Origin: Thiohalocapsa sp. ML1
GTDB lineage: Bacteria; Pseudomonadota; Gammaproteobacteria; Chromatiales; Chromatiaceae
DNA: 64,000 nt
Reading direction: 5' to 3'
Assembly: GCF_001469165.1 (NCBI RefSeq)
Contig: NZ_JABX01000036.1
Location: 1 to 64,000, forward strand
Shown here: positions 34,046 to 45,155 of the stretch, piece by piece
Numbering within the stretch: the stretch's first letter is position 1
Layout: every line of letters starts with the position of its first letter
Translations under genes and position numbers: made by a program
Notes under the pieces: model-generated
The model's database searches: none
What the model was told of the DNA's origin: nothing
The model's input: the letters and a program-made list of their open reading frames with translations, nothing else

Positions 34046-35404
34046 ATGTTTGACCGGCCCACGTCCGGCGAGCGCGCCGTGCTGGTGCAGCTCGCCATTG
34101 GCACTGACCTGCCCGAAGATGCAAGGGAAGAACTTGAGCAATTGGCCGAAGCCGCCGGGGCGACCGCGGTCGGCTTTCTCGGCGGCACGCGCGCGAGTCC
34201 GGACCCGAAGTACTTCGTCGGCACCGGCAAGGCAGACGAGCTGAAGGCGCTGATCGCGGCGACCGAGGCCGAGCTCGCCATCGTGGACCACGCGCTGAGC
34301 CCGGCACAGGAACGCAACCTGGAGCGGCTGCTGCAATGCCGCGTGGTGGACCGCAGCGGTTTGATCCTCGACATCTTCGCGCAGCGCGCGCGCTCGTTCG
34401 AGGGCAAGCTCCAAGTGGAGCTCGCGCAGCTCCGGCACCTGTCGACGCGCCTCGTGCGCGGCTGGACGCACCTGGAGCGCCAGAAGGGCGGCATCGGGCT
34501 GCGCGGTCCGGGCGAGACGCAGCTCGAAACCGACCGTCGCCTGCTCAGCAAGCGCATCGCCGTGCTGCGCGAGCGGCTCGCGCGCATCGAGGTGCAGCGC
34601 GGGCAGGGCCGCCGCGCCCGCGAGCGCAACGAGGTGCCGACGGTGGCCCTGGTGGGTTACACCAACGTCGGCAAATCGACCCTGTTCAACCGGCTCACCG
34701 ATGCTGGCGTGCTGCAGGCCGATCAGTTGTTCGCGACCCTCGACCCGACATTGCGCCGCCTGCCGCTGCCCGGCGGACAGGAGGCGGTGCTGGCCGACAC
34801 CGTCGGCTTCATCAGCCAGTTGCCGCACGAGCTGGTGGCCGCGTTTCGGGCCACGCTGGAGGAGACGCGCCAGGCGGACCTGCTGCTGCACGTGGTCGAT
34901 GCCAACCCGCTGGAACGCGCGCGCCACATCCGCGACGTCGACACGGTGCTGGCCGAGATCGGCGCCGACGAGGTGCCGCGCATCATGGTGTACAACAAGA
35001 TCGACGCGCTGACGGACACCGATGGTCCCACGGCCGCGCGCGTGGATCGGGATGCCCGGGGCCGGGTTGAACGCGTCTGGCTGTCCGCTGTCACAGGCGC
35101 AGGGCTTGAGCTTTTGAGCGCGGCCATCGCCGAGCGGCTCCGCCACGCGACGGTCCTCCAACACCTGCTGCTGGGGCCGGAAGATGGCGCCTTGCGCGCC
35201 TGGCTGTATCGGAATGCGGCCATCGAGCACGATTCGCCCACGGAGCTCGGCGGTTGGGACATGGCCTTTAGCATGCCTCAGACCCGCTGGCAGCGGGTCA
35301 GACAGGGCCTGGACGCCGTGAGCCTGAGACTATGCGAGCTCGCTGGCGCGCCGGAAGCCCCGCTTCCGGCGGCCCCGGCCGCGGAGGCGCTGCCACTGCG
35401 CTGA
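34046..35404 (+). CDS. hflX: Ribosome-associated GTPase HflX
   Basis: Splits or rescues stalled 70S ribosomes under stress. The 452-residue protein has the N-terminal HflX domain (with GTGKADELK, a glycine-rich loop), the linker GLRGPGETQLETDRR, and a G domain with GYTNVGKST (G1), DTVGF (G3) and NKID (G4). The ATG at 34046 (MFDRPTSGER) matches the family; upstream codons translate a GC-rich spacer. It follows hfq as usual. Confidence 0.96.
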   Translation: MFDRPTSGERAVLVQLAIGTDLPEDAREELEQLAEAAGATAVGFLGGTRASPDPKYFVGTGKADELKALIAATEAELAIVDHALSPAQERNLERLLQCRVVDRSGLILDIFAQRARSFEGKLQVELAQLRHLSTRLVRGWTHLERQKGGIGLRGPGETQLETDRRLLSKRIAVLRERLARIEVQRGQGRRARERNEVPTVALVGYTNVGKSTLFNRLTDAGVLQADQLFATLDPTLRRLPLPGGQEAVLADTVGFISQLPHELVAAFRATLEETRQADLLLHVVDANPLERARHIRDVDTVLAEIGADEVPRIMVYNKIDALTDTDGPTAARVDRDARGRVERVWLSAVTGAGLELLSAAIAERLRHATVLQHLLLGPEDGALRAWLYRNAAIEHDSPTELGGWDMAFSMPQTRWQRVRQGLDAVSLRLCELAGAPEAPLPAAPAAEALPLR

Positions 35405-35585
35405 TGCCGCGGGTGCCTTCTGCCGGGTCGCCGCTCGTGCCCCGTCCCCCCCGGCGATCGGCTTGATATCATCTGCCGCGGGCGGCACTTCGCCGCATCT
35501 GGGCAACGGATTCGGAGCAGGTCGAGCGCACGTCGCCGCGGCCACCATCCACGAACCACCTACACTGACGACTTGCGGAGACATT

Positions 35586-36749
35586 ATGGCTTGGAATGAG
35601 CCCGGAGGCGGCGGCAAAGACCCATGGGGCAGCGGCCCCAACAATGCCGGTCCGCCGGATCTCGATGAAATTGTGCGTAAGCTCCAGGAGCGCGTCAGTG
35701 GGCTCTTAGGCGGACGCAAGGGCGGCGGCGGGGCCGGCGGCGGTGGTGGTGGTGGCGCGGACATCAGCAAGCGCACCATCGGCATCATCGCGGCGGTGCT
35801 GTTCATCGTTTGGCTCTTCACCGGCATCTACATTGTCGATCCGGCCGAACGCGGCGTCGTGACGCGCTTCGGTGCCTATGCGAAAACCACCGGGCCCGGG
35901 CCGCACTGGCACATCCCGTTTCCAGTCGAGAGCGTACAGATCGTTAACGTGGACGAGATCTCGTCCTTTAGCCACAAGGCGTCGATGCTTACCAAGGACG
36001 AGAACATCGTCGACGTGGAGCTGACGGTTCAGTCGCGCATCGAAGACGCGGCGAACTATCTCTTCCAGGACCAGTCCCCCGAGAAGACCCTGCGCGACGC
36101 CACCGAGACGGTCGTGCGCAAGACCATCGGCGGCAGCAAGCTCGATTTCATCCTCACCGAGGGCCGCAGCGCCGTCGCCGCGACCATCCGCGAGCGCGTT
36201 CAAGACTTGATGAACCAGTACAAGACCGGCCTGCTCGTCACGTCGGTCAACATGCAGCCGGCCAAGCCGCCAGACCCGGTGAAGGGGGCGTTCGACGACG
36301 CCATCAAGGCACGCGAGGACAAGGAGCGAATCGAAAACCAGGCGCAAGCCTACTCCAACGAGATTCTGCCCCAGGCCCGCGGTGAAGCCGCCCGCGCCAT
36401 TGCGGACGCAAAGGCGTATCGCGACCGTGTCATTGCGGAGGCACAGGGTCAGGCGTCACGCTTCACGGCCGTGCTGACGGAGTACAGCAAGGCGCCCGAT
36501 GTCACCCGCGAGCGCCTCTATCTCGAGACCATCGCGGGCGTGCTCAGTGCCAACAACACCGTGCTGCTCGACGTGCCGGGCGGGGACAGCCTAATGTACC
36601 TGCCCCTCGACCAGCTCATGCGCAAGTCCGAGCCGCGGCAGGCGAATCTGAGCCCGGCGTCGGGCCTGTCGCAGTCCAGTACCACCGCGAGCACGAGCAC
36701 GCCGGACCCGCGCGCCCGCGCCAACGCCCGTGAACGGAGCAGCCGCTGA
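35586..36749 (+). CDS. hflK: FtsH modulator HflK (SPFH family)
   Basis: Inner-membrane protein that with HflC forms the cage around the FtsH protease. The 387-residue product has a Gly-rich cytoplasmic N-terminus (with a long Gly run near residues 45-58), one membrane segment at about 62-82 (TIGIIAAVLFIVWLFTGIYI), and the SPFH/band-7 domain with a long helical C-terminus. GGAG precedes the ATG at 35586. Its stop shares one base with the hflC start. Confidence 0.96.
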   Translation: MAWNEPGGGGKDPWGSGPNNAGPPDLDEIVRKLQERVSGLLGGRKGGGGAGGGGGGGADISKRTIGIIAAVLFIVWLFTGIYIVDPAERGVVTRFGAYAKTTGPGPHWHIPFPVESVQIVNVDEISSFSHKASMLTKDENIVDVELTVQSRIEDAANYLFQDQSPEKTLRDATETVVRKTIGGSKLDFILTEGRSAVAATIRERVQDLMNQYKTGLLVTSVNMQPAKPPDPVKGAFDDAIKAREDKERIENQAQAYSNEILPQARGEAARAIADAKAYRDRVIAEAQGQASRFTAVLTEYSKAPDVTRERLYLETIAGVLSANNTVLLDVPGGDSLMYLPLDQLMRKSEPRQANLSPASGLSQSSTTASTSTPDPRARANARERSSR

Positions 36750-37723
36750 TGGATGACTACAAGAAAGTGCTAGTTCCCGCCGCGATCGCGCTATTCGCGC
36801 TCTTGGTCTACGCCTCGACCTTCGTCGTCAAGGAATACGAGACGGCCATCAAGCTGCGCTTGGGTGAGATCATCGGCAGCGACTACAAGCCCGGGCTGCA
36901 CCTGAAGGTGCCGGTGCTGAACAGCATCGTGACCTTCGATGCGCGCATCCAGACGCTGGATTCGCGCCCGGAGCGCTTCCTGACCATTGAGCAAAAGGAC
37001 GTCATCGTCGATTCCTACGCGAAGTGGCGCATCAGCAACGCGGCACAGTTCTTCCGCTCCACCGGCGGTGACTCGGCGCGCACGGCGCGCCTGCTGTCCG
37101 AGCGCATCAACACCAGCCTGCGCGATGAGTTCGGCAAGCGCACCATCCAGGAGGTCGTCTCGGAGGACCGCCTAGAGCTGATGGCGGCGCTGACCAAGCA
37201 GATCGACGCCCAGGCCAGCGAGCTTGGGGTGGACGTCGTCGATGTGCGGGTCAAGAAGATCGACCTGCCGCCGGAGGTCAGCGAGTCCGTGTACAACCGC
37301 ATGCGTGCCGAGCGCGAGCGCGTCGCGCGCGACCTGCGCGCGAAGGGCTCGGAGGCCGCCGAGCGCATCCGCGCCGACGCGGACCGCCAGCGCACGGTCA
37401 CCTTGGCAGATGCTTACCGGGAGGCGGAGGAGACGCGCGGTTTGGGCGATGCAAAGGCGTCGGAGATCTACGCCACCGCCTACGAGGCGGACCCGGAGTT
37501 CTTCTCCTTTTACCGCAGCCTCAACGCGTATCGGGAGTCCTTCGGGAAGGGGGATTCGACCCTGGTGCTGGCGCCGGATTCGGACTTCTTCAAGTTCTTC
37601 GGCAACCAGTCCGGTGCCCGCGGCAGCGAGCCTCCGGCTGGCGCATCGGAGCCGCCGCAGGCGGCCGCGCCCCCGCGGGCGCCGGCTGGCTATGGCGGTT
37701 ACAACTACAGCCGTCTGCCCTGA
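36749..37723 (+). CDS. hflC: FtsH modulator HflC (SPFH family)
   Basis: Partner of HflK in the membrane complex that controls FtsH. The 324-residue protein starts MDDYKKVLVPAAIALFALLV, one N-terminal membrane segment, followed by the SPFH domain (EYETAIKLRLGEI) and a heptad-rich helix (residues about 190-250). A Pro/Ala-rich tail of about 40 residues is longer than in E. coli. TGATG overlap with hflK indicates coupled translation. Confidence 0.96.
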   Translation: MDDYKKVLVPAAIALFALLVYASTFVVKEYETAIKLRLGEIIGSDYKPGLHLKVPVLNSIVTFDARIQTLDSRPERFLTIEQKDVIVDSYAKWRISNAAQFFRSTGGDSARTARLLSERINTSLRDEFGKRTIQEVVSEDRLELMAALTKQIDAQASELGVDVVDVRVKKIDLPPEVSESVYNRMRAERERVARDLRAKGSEAAERIRADADRQRTVTLADAYREAEETRGLGDAKASEIYATAYEADPEFFSFYRSLNAYRESFGKGDSTLVLAPDSDFFKFFGNQSGARGSEPPAGASEPPQAAAPPRAPAGYGGYNYSRLP

Positions 37724-37758
37724 GCGTGCACCCACCGCACACCGCCGGGACCTCAATA

Positions 37759-37796
37759 GCTTGACGGCGCCGAATGCGCGCAGTGCGTCAAGTTTC
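37759..37796 (+). repeat. Short inverted-repeat element, copy 2
   Basis: AGCTTGACGGCGCCGAATGC opens it and GCGTCAAGTTTC closes it; arms TTGACG/CGTCAA. It is related to 24203-24243 and, inverted, to 61472-61515. Confidence 0.75.
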
Positions 37797-37820
37797 ATGG
37801 CGACAAGGCGCTTGCAGGCA

Positions 37821-37883
37821 AAAGGGCCGAGGGCCAAGGGCCAAGGGCCAAGGGAGCCCGCCTCGGCCCTTGGCCCTTGGCCC
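37821..37883. repeat. GGGCCAA heptamer array folding into a 19-bp hairpin
   Basis: GGGCCAA-type heptamers at 37831-37849 are the exact reverse complement of 37865-37883. The 15-nt loop includes AAGGGAGCCC, nearly the same loop core as in the element after tsaE (27884-27932). The two are therefore one element family, not chance repeats. Confidence 0.85.
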
Positions 37884-38038
37884 AATGCGCCGATGAGCGG
37901 GCTGCGCAAGACGAGGCGCCGTGCCCTGGTCGGTCTGAGGCTTTGCCTCGCTAGGACCTAGCCCTAGGACCTAGCCCCTAGCCCCGCCCTCCGCCCGCGC
38001 CGTTAGACATTTCGCCCTGGGCTCTGTAATGTTTCCGC

Positions 38039-38063
38039 CCCGCACGGGCTTCGCTCGTGCGGG
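38039..38063. terminator. Hairpin upstream of the DUF2065 gene
   Basis: CCCGCACG at 38039-38046 pairs with CGTGCGGG at 38056-38063 around a 9-nt loop. It could end hflC-derived transcripts. No T-tract follows. Confidence 0.35.
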
Positions 38064-38114
38064 CGTGGCGCCGCGCCTGCCGGCGCGTCGGAACCTGGTC
38101 TGTACCCCTGATCC

Positions 38115-38300
38115 ATGTGGCACGAACTGCTGATAGCGCTGGCGCTGGTCTTCGTGATGGAAGGCGTCATGCCTTTCCTTGCGCCAACCATGATGCGGCG
38201 CATGTTGTTGGAGGTGTCCCGTCTGGACAATCGGAGCCTGCGAGTATCGGGGCTCATCAGCATGCTCATCGGCGTAGCCCTTCTGTACCTGTTCAATTGA
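38115..38300 (+). CDS. DUF2065 (YjeT-like) small membrane protein
   Basis: A 61-residue protein with two hydrophobic helices (about residues 4-22 and 43-60) around a basic loop, starting MWHELLIALALVFVMEGVMP. This is the YjeT/DUF2065 family that follows hflC in many gammaproteobacteria. Its role is unknown; the constant position suggests a link to HflKC or the membrane. Its stop codon is the first three bases of a tandem 13-bp repeat. Confidence 0.9.
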   Translation: MWHELLIALALVFVMEGVMPFLAPTMMRRMLLEVSRLDNRSLRVSGLISMLIGVALLYLFN

Positions 38301-38349
38301 TCCCAGCCCTTGATCCCAGCCCGTGATCCCAGCCCGTGATCCCAGCCCT
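38298..38349 (+). repeat. Four perfect tandem 13-bp repeats abutting the hisZ start
   Basis: Units TGATCCCAGCCCT, TGATCCCAGCCCG, TGATCCCAGCCCG and TGATCCCAGCCCT run without a gap from the DUF2065 stop codon (the first TGA) to the base before the hisZ ATG. The repeat is the whole intergenic spacer and leaves hisZ without a purine-rich ribosome-binding site. Each copy number change would move the hisZ start 13 bp from the upstream stop. Confidence 0.92.
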
Positions 38350-39537
38350 ATGAACGAAGAACGCTGGCGTCTGCCGGATGGCATCGACGAGGTGCTGCCC
38401 CCGGAGGCGGCGCGCATCGAAACCCTGCGCCGGCGCCTGCTGGACCTGTATGCGAGCTGGGGCTACGAGCTCGTCATTCCGCCCTTCATCGACTACCTGG
38501 ACAGCCTGCTGACGGGCACGGGCCGTGATCTGGATCTCAAGACCTTCAAGCTCACGGATCAGGTGAGCGGGCGGCTGCTCGGCATCCGCGCGGACATGAC
38601 GCCCCAGGTGGCGCGCATCGACGCCCATCGCCTGCGGCGCGATGCGCCGACGCGGCTCTGTTATCTGGGTACGGTGCTGCATACCCGTTCCGACGGTTTC
38701 GCCGGCAGTCGCGCGCCCTTTCAGATCGGTGCCGAGATCTTCGGCCACGACGGCGTCGAGAGCGACGTGGAGATCCTGCGCCTGCTGGTGGCGACCCTGG
38801 AGGCGGCGGGCGTCGACAACGCCTACGTCGACCTGGGCCACGTGGGCATTTTCCGCGCCCTCGCGCGGCAGGCGGGGCTGGATCGGGCCGGGGAGATGGC
38901 GCTCTTCGATGCGTTGCAGCGCAAGGCGATCCCGGAGATTCATGAGCTCATCGACGGCGCCGGCGTCGCCGCCGCCGTGGGCGACATGCTGCTCGCGCTG
39001 CCGGAGCTGAACGGCGACGATGCCCTGGTGCGCGCCGGCAGCGTGCTCGCGGCGGCGGATGCGCCGGTGCAGGCGGCGCTGGACCGGCTGCGGCGCGTCG
39101 CCGAGGAGGCCGCGCGCTGGTTGCCGGGCCTTTCGGTGCACTTCGATTTGGCCGAGCTGCGTGGCTATCACTACAAGACCGGCATCGTGTTCGCGGCCTT
39201 CGTGCCGGGCTGGGGACTCGAGATTGGCCGCGGCGGGCGGTACGACAACATCGGGGACGTTTTCGGGCGCTCCCGGCCCGCCGTTGGCTTCAGCACCGAC
39301 CTCAAGGGGCTCGTCTCCCAGGGCCGGGCGCCGGACGCGGCCACCGAGCGGCAACCGCCGGTGCTCGCGCCCTGGCGCTCGGAGCCCGCGCTCACGGCGG
39401 AGGTCGAGCGGCTGCGCCGTGCGGGCCGTTGCGTCCGCTACCGGCTGGCGGACGCTGCCGGCAGCGACGACGGCGCCGGCATGGACCTGCTGGTGCAGGA
39501 TGGCGAGCGCTGGATCTTGCAGCGCACGGGCGATTAG
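38350..39537 (+). CDS. hisZ: ATP phosphoribosyltransferase regulatory subunit HisZ
   Basis: A histidyl-tRNA synthetase paralogue that activates the short-form HisG, the first enzyme of histidine synthesis. The 395-residue protein opens WRLPDGIDEVLPPEAARIE and shows class II synthetase-like motifs (DLKTFKLTDQVSGRLLGIRADMTPQVARID). The anticodon-binding domain is missing, as expected for HisZ. ATG 38350 directly follows the 13-bp repeats. hisZ next to purA is the Pseudomonas-type order. Confidence 0.94.
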   Translation: MNEERWRLPDGIDEVLPPEAARIETLRRRLLDLYASWGYELVIPPFIDYLDSLLTGTGRDLDLKTFKLTDQVSGRLLGIRADMTPQVARIDAHRLRRDAPTRLCYLGTVLHTRSDGFAGSRAPFQIGAEIFGHDGVESDVEILRLLVATLEAAGVDNAYVDLGHVGIFRALARQAGLDRAGEMALFDALQRKAIPEIHELIDGAGVAAAVGDMLLALPELNGDDALVRAGSVLAAADAPVQAALDRLRRVAEEAARWLPGLSVHFDLAELRGYHYKTGIVFAAFVPGWGLEIGRGGRYDNIGDVFGRSRPAVGFSTDLKGLVSQGRAPDAATERQPPVLAPWRSEPALTAEVERLRRAGRCVRYRLADAAGSDDGAGMDLLVQDGERWILQRTGD

Positions 39538-39651
39538 CGGGAGGTCGGCGCCGCCGGCCGCGCGCAGCGCGCCAACGGTGTGCGGCGCCCGCAGATGAAC
39601 ATCGTGTTAACTTGTGGCCCCTTGATTCGGTCGGTGGCCGGCGGAGAGTGA

Positions 39652-40956
<1,305 letters not shown>

Positions 40957-40983
40957 CGCCCGGCGCCACCTGAGGCCAGCGCC

Positions 40984-41247
40984 ATGAGTCCGACGCCGAT
41001 GCTGATCGAGAGCCTGGTGATCATGCTCATCGGCATGACCATCGTCTTTAGTTTCCTGCTGCTGCTGGTCGGCATTCTGCGGGTCATGTCCTGGGCGGCG
41101 CTGAGGATCTCGCCCATCGCCATTGAGCCCGAGCCCATGCCCTCATCCGCCCTCGTCGCCGCCGGCGGGGCGGATGCGGCGCCGCTGGCCGTCATCGCCG
41201 CCGCCATCGCCCGTTACCGGGCCGACCACGCCGGCAGCCGCCGCTGA
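40984..41247 (+). CDS. oadG: Oxaloacetate decarboxylase gamma subunit
   Basis: Small membrane subunit that assembles the Na+-pumping oxaloacetate decarboxylase. The 87-residue protein has one membrane helix (residues about 8-33, SLVIMLIGMTIVFSFLLLLV) and an Ala-rich tail. A His-rich metal site as in Klebsiella OadG is not seen. It lies in the order gamma-alpha-beta upstream of oadA and oadB. Confidence 0.88.
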   Translation: MSPTPMLIESLVIMLIGMTIVFSFLLLLVGILRVMSWAALRISPIAIEPEPMPSSALVAAGGADAAPLAVIAAAIARYRADHAGSRR

Positions 41248-41300
41248 CGCACCGGCGCTGCTGATGTTCCCCCTTTCGCCGTTCCCAGAGATCAGCCCCC

Positions 41301-43112
41301 ATGACTGAGAAGAAACCCCTCGGGATCACCGAGCTCGTGCTGCGCGACGCACACCAGTCTTTGCTCGCGACGCGGATGCGTATCGAGGACATGCTGCCCA
41401 TCGCAGACAAGCTGGACCGGGTTGGCTACTGGTCGATGGAGAGCTGGGGCGGAGCAACCTTCGACGCCTGCATCCGCTACCTGGGCGAGGACCCATGGGA
41501 GCGGTTGCGGCAGTTGCACGCGGCGATGCCGAATACGCCGCAGCAGATGCTGCTGCGCGGGCAGAACCTGCTCGGCTATCGCCACTACGCCGACGATGTG
41601 GTGGATAAGTTCGTCGAGCGCGCCGCCGCCAACGGCATCGGCGTATTCCGCATCTTCGATGCGATGAACGATCCGAGGAACCTGGAGCAGGCCGTGCGCG
41701 CGGCGCTGCGCACCGACGCCCACGCCCAGGGCACCATGTCCTACACGGTGAGCCCCGTGCACAACATGGATTACTGGGTGGACATGGGCCGGCGCATCGA
41801 GGATATGGGCTGCCATTCCATCTGCATCAAGGATATGGCGGGGCTGATGCGTCCTTACGTGGTCGAAGAGCTGGTCTCGCGCCTGAAAGCGACCTGCACG
41901 ATCCCCATCGCCATGCAGTGCCACGCCACCACGGGCATGAGCACGGCCACCTATCTCAAGGCGGCCGAGGCCGGCATCGACCTGCTCGATACGGCCATTT
42001 CCTCCATGAGCATGACCTACGGTCACTCGGCGACGGAATCCCTCGTTGCGGTCCTTGAGGGGACGCCTCGCGATACCGGGCTCGATCTCAAGCTGTTGGA
42101 AGAAATCGCCGCTTACTTCCGCGAGGTGCGCAAGAAGTACGCGCGCTTCGAGGGCTCCCTCAAGGGCGTGGACTCGCGCATCCTCGTCGCACAGGTGCCA
42201 GGCGGCATGTTGACCAACATGGAAAATCAGCTTCGCGAGCAGGGCGCACAGGACCGTATGGATGAGGTGCTGGAAGAGATCCCGCGCGTGCGCGAGGACC
42301 TGGGCTTCATTCCGCTGGTGACGCCGACGAGCCAGATCGTCGGCAGCCAGGCGGTGCTGAACGTGCTGATGGGCGAGCGCTACAAGAGCATCACCACCGA
42401 GACCGCGGGTGTGCTGAAAGGCACCTACGGCACGACCCCGGCCCCGGTGAACGCGGCGCTGCAGGCACGCGTGCTCGCCGACGGCGAGCAGCCCATCACC
42501 TGCCGGCCGGCCGACGAGCTGGTACCGGAGCTCGATCGGCTCACGGCGGAGCTCGACGGCATCGCCGCGGAGCGCAAGCTCAGGCTTGCCGCGGCGAAGA
42601 TCGACGATGTGCTGATCTACGCCATGTTCCCCCAGGTGGGGCTCAAGTTCCTGGAGCACCGGGATGACCCGAGCGCCTTCGAGCCGCGGCCCTGGGAGCT
42701 GGATGCGAAAGAGAAGGCCGCGGCGGCGGCCATGCCCGTGGCGCAGCCGGCGGCAGCTTCCCCACCGGCCGGCCCGGAACGCTACCGGGTCGAGGTCGAT
42801 GGGCGCAGCTACGCCGTCACCGTGTCGCCGGAAGGCGCGGTGGAGTCCATCGCCGCCGCGCCGAGCGCTGTGATGCCGACCGCGGTCGCCGCGGGCCCGG
42901 CGCAGATCGTGGCGGCCCCGCTTGCCGGCAGCATCGTCCGGGTTGCGGTGCAGCCGGGCCAGCAGGTTGGCGCCGGTGACGTGCTGCTGGTGCTGGAAGC
43001 GATGAAAATGGAAACCGAGGTTCGTGCGGCAGGCGCCGGCCAGGTGCAGGAGATTCGCGTGAAGCCGGGCGACGCGGTGGCCCTCGGCGCACCGCTGCTG
43101 AGCCTGGGCTGA
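41301..43112 (+). CDS. oadA: Oxaloacetate decarboxylase alpha subunit (biotin carboxyltransferase)
   Basis: Transfers CO2 from oxaloacetate to biotin, releasing pyruvate. The 603-residue protein begins with the carboxyltransferase barrel ([15 protein letters not shown], with the metal-binding Asp), continues with the conserved QCHATTGMS, and ends in a biotinyl domain with EAMKME, the modified Lys flanked by Met. A Pro/Ala-rich linker near residues 475-495 joins the domains. The second metal-site HxH is in the QCHATT region. oadB follows directly. Confidence 0.95.
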   Translation: MTEKKPLGITELVLRDAHQSLLATRMRIEDMLPIADKLDRVGYWSMESWGGATFDACIRYLGEDPWERLRQLHAAMPNTPQQMLLRGQNLLGYRHYADDVVDKFVERAAANGIGVFRIFDAMNDPRNLEQAVRAALRTDAHAQGTMSYTVSPVHNMDYWVDMGRRIEDMGCHSICIKDMAGLMRPYVVEELVSRLKATCTIPIAMQCHATTGMSTATYLKAAEAGIDLLDTAISSMSMTYGHSATESLVAVLEGTPRDTGLDLKLLEEIAAYFREVRKKYARFEGSLKGVDSRILVAQVPGGMLTNMENQLREQGAQDRMDEVLEEIPRVREDLGFIPLVTPTSQIVGSQAVLNVLMGERYKSITTETAGVLKGTYGTTPAPVNAALQARVLADGEQPITCRPADELVPELDRLTAELDGIAAERKLRLAAAKIDDVLIYAMFPQVGLKFLEHRDDPSAFEPRPWELDAKEKAAAAAMPVAQPAAASPPAGPERYRVEVDGRSYAVTVSPEGAVESIAAAPSAVMPTAVAAGPAQIVAAPLAGSIVRVAVQPGQQVGAGDVLLVLEAMKMETEVRAAGAGQVQEIRVKPGDAVALGAPLLSLG

Positions 43113-43117
43113 CGCCG

Positions 43118-44251
43118 ATGGACCCATTGCTGAAGCTCTGGGAGTCCATGGGCATCGCCAACATGGACTTCGGCCAGGCGCTCATGATGGCCGTGGGCTG
43201 CCTGCTCATCTATCTGGCTATCGCCAAGAAGTTCGAGCCGCTGCTGCTCGTGCCCATCGGTTTCGGCGCCTTTCTTAGCAATATTCCGGTGGCCGACATC
43301 GGCGGGCCCAACGGCATGACCGGCATGATCTACGCCGTCGGGGTCGAGACCGGGATCTTCCCGCTCCTGATCTTCATGGGGGTCGGTGCGCTCACGGACT
43401 TCGGCGCGCTCATCGCCCGGCCCTCGACGCTGCTGCTCGGGGCCGCCGCGCAGTTCGGCATCTTCGCGACACTGATCGGGGCGGTGCTGCTGAACTTCGT
43501 GCCGGGCTTCGATTTCACGCTGCAGGATGCGGCGGCCATCGCCATCATCGGCGGCGCGGACGGCCCGACCGCGATCTTCCTGGCATCGCGACTGGCGCCG
43601 GACCTGCTCGGGGCCATCGCCGTTGCGGCTTACTCCTACATGGCCCTGGTGCCGATCATCCAGCCGCCCATCATGCGCGCGTTGACGACACAGGCGGAGC
43701 GTCGCGTCGTCATGCAGCAACTGCGGCCAGTGTCGCAGTTGGAGCGCATCTTGTTTCCGTTGGTCGTGCTGCTCCTTTGCGCGCTGCTGCTGCCGTCGGC
43801 GGCGCCGCTGATCGGCATGCTGACCTTCGGCAACCTGCTGCGGGAATGCGGTGTCGTCGAACGCCTGAGCCGTGCGGCGCAGAACGAGATCATCAACATT
43901 GTCACCATCATGCTCGGGCTCGCCATCGGCTCGAAGCTGTCGGCGGACACGTTCCTCTCGTTGCAGACCCTCGGCATTCTGGTGCTCGGGGCGCTCGCGT
44001 TCTCTATCGGCACCGCGGCCGGCGTGATCATGGGCAAGATGATGCACCGCGTCACGGGCGGCAAGGTGAACCCCTTGATCGGCGCGGCCGGCGTGTCCGC
44101 CGTGCCCATGTCGGCGCGGGTCGTCAATAGGGTCGGACTCGAAGCGGACCATCACAACTTCCTGTTGATGCATGCCATGGGGCCGAACGTCGCCGGTGTG
44201 ATCGGCTCCGCGGTGGCCGCCGGCATACTGCTCGCCCTGACCGGGAATTGA
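43118..44251 (+). CDS. oadB: Oxaloacetate decarboxylase beta subunit (Na+ pump)
   Basis: Multi-spanning membrane subunit that decarboxylates carboxybiotin and moves Na+ out. The 377-residue protein is hydrophobic throughout, with the conserved [21 protein letters not shown] motif holding the Asp used in ion coupling, and [20 protein letters not shown] near the C-terminus. It starts 5 bp after oadA. Together oadGAB couple oxaloacetate breakdown to a sodium gradient. Confidence 0.96.
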   Translation: MDPLLKLWESMGIANMDFGQALMMAVGCLLIYLAIAKKFEPLLLVPIGFGAFLSNIPVADIGGPNGMTGMIYAVGVETGIFPLLIFMGVGALTDFGALIARPSTLLLGAAAQFGIFATLIGAVLLNFVPGFDFTLQDAAAIAIIGGADGPTAIFLASRLAPDLLGAIAVAAYSYMALVPIIQPPIMRALTTQAERRVVMQQLRPVSQLERILFPLVVLLLCALLLPSAAPLIGMLTFGNLLRECGVVERLSRAAQNEIINIVTIMLGLAIGSKLSADTFLSLQTLGILVLGALAFSIGTAAGVIMGKMMHRVTGGKVNPLIGAAGVSAVPMSARVVNRVGLEADHHNFLLMHAMGPNVAGVIGSAVAAGILLALTGN

Positions 44252-44378
44252 TCGGCGCCGTGCGCGCACAGGCACCGCGCCCGGCGCGCCGCGGGATCGG
44301 TGCTGGCGCCGATAACAAGGCGGGTCCAAGCGCTGGCCCCTTGCCGGTCCTACCTCAGTGAGTTACCCTTGTCGGCTT

Positions 44379-44909
44379 ATGTGCGACCCGTTTCCAGACT
44401 CGGTGGATCCGCGACGGCTTGCGGAGATCGGCCGGGAGCTCACCGGAACCTTGCCGCTGGTGAGGCTGCCGCGGCTCGCGCAGGTGATTTGCGAGCCTGC
44501 AACGGGCGAGGAGTCTGTGGCCTACCGGCTCAGCTTCCGGCGGGATGCAGGCGGTCGGGCCCTGGTCCAGGGCGAGGTGACGGCGACGCTTCGTCTGCCC
44601 TGCGAGCGCTGTAACGGCATCGTCTCGTTGCCGGTGGCGAGCGAATTCACCCTCGCGGTGGTGGTGGGCCTGGATCAGGCCGCGCAACTCCCGGAGGACT
44701 ACGAGCCGCTGCTGCCCGAAGACGGTGCAGTGGACCCGGCTGGCCTGGTGGAGGACGAGCTGCTGCTGGCACTGCCGGCGGTGGCCCGCCACCCGGCCGG
44801 CACCTGTCGGCCACCGCACTACGAGCAGCCGGACGAATCGGCCGACACGTCGGTGCGCGCCAAGGACAATCCCTTCGCGGTACTTGAGTCGCTCAAGCGC
44901 CGCCATTGA
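44379..44909 (+). CDS. yceD: YceD (DUF177) 23S rRNA accumulation protein
   Basis: Small protein of the DUF177 family, needed for normal 23S rRNA levels in E. coli and co-transcribed with rpmF. The 176-residue product has the conserved LRLPCERCNG and the acidic EDELLLALP segment. ATG 44379 is preferred; a GTG at 44358 adds 7 residues. It opens the fatty acid/phospholipid operon, with rpmF following after 63 bp. Confidence 0.88.
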   Translation: MCDPFPDSVDPRRLAEIGRELTGTLPLVRLPRLAQVICEPATGEESVAYRLSFRRDAGGRALVQGEVTATLRLPCERCNGIVSLPVASEFTLAVVVGLDQAAQLPEDYEPLLPEDGAVDPAGLVEDELLLALPAVARHPAGTCRPPHYEQPDESADTSVRAKDNPFAVLESLKRRH

Positions 44910-44972
44910 ATCAGCCCTTTTGTGCACGTTGTTCGCGCGTGCGCAGCGAGAAGGATACGAGAGAGACCCATC

Positions 44973-45155
44973 ATGGCCGTTCAACAGAACCGCAAGACTC
45001 CGTCGAAGCGCGGCATGCGCCGCTCGCACGACGCCCTGTCCAAGCCGACCTTGTCCGAAGACCCCACCACCGGTGAAGTCCACCGCCGGCATCATGTGAC
45101 GCCCGACGGCTTCTATCGCGGCCGCAAGGTCGTCGACCGCTCTGAATCCGAGTAA
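44973..45155 (+). CDS. rpmF: 50S ribosomal protein L32
   Basis: A 60-residue basic protein starting [20 protein letters not shown], the L32 signature, and ending with a YRGRKVV segment. The ATG at 44973 follows GAGAGA; longer frames are not supported. It contains no Cys zinc ribbon (C-minus type). plsX starts immediately after the stop (TAAGTG). Confidence 0.97.
   Translation: MAVQQNRKTPSKRGMRRSHDALSKPTLSEDPTTGEVHRRHHVTPDGFYRGRKVVDRSESE

Larger units (their letters stand above)
37724..38114. other. 391-bp repeat-rich gap between hflC and the DUF2065 gene
   Basis: The gap contains copy 2 of the TTGACGGCGCC inverted repeat (37759-37796), the heptamer hairpin (37821-37883), CTAGCCC/CTAGGACC units near 37950-37985 and a further hairpin at 38039-38063. 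E. coli has hflC and yjeT nearly adjacent, so the repeats have expanded this spacer. No gene seen. Confidence 0.75.

Noticed and set aside
44250-44314. ATCGGCGCC...GGCGCCGAT inverted repeat after oadB as a terminator
   Set aside because: The arms are about 45 bp apart with no T-tract; in such GC-rich DNA this can be chance.
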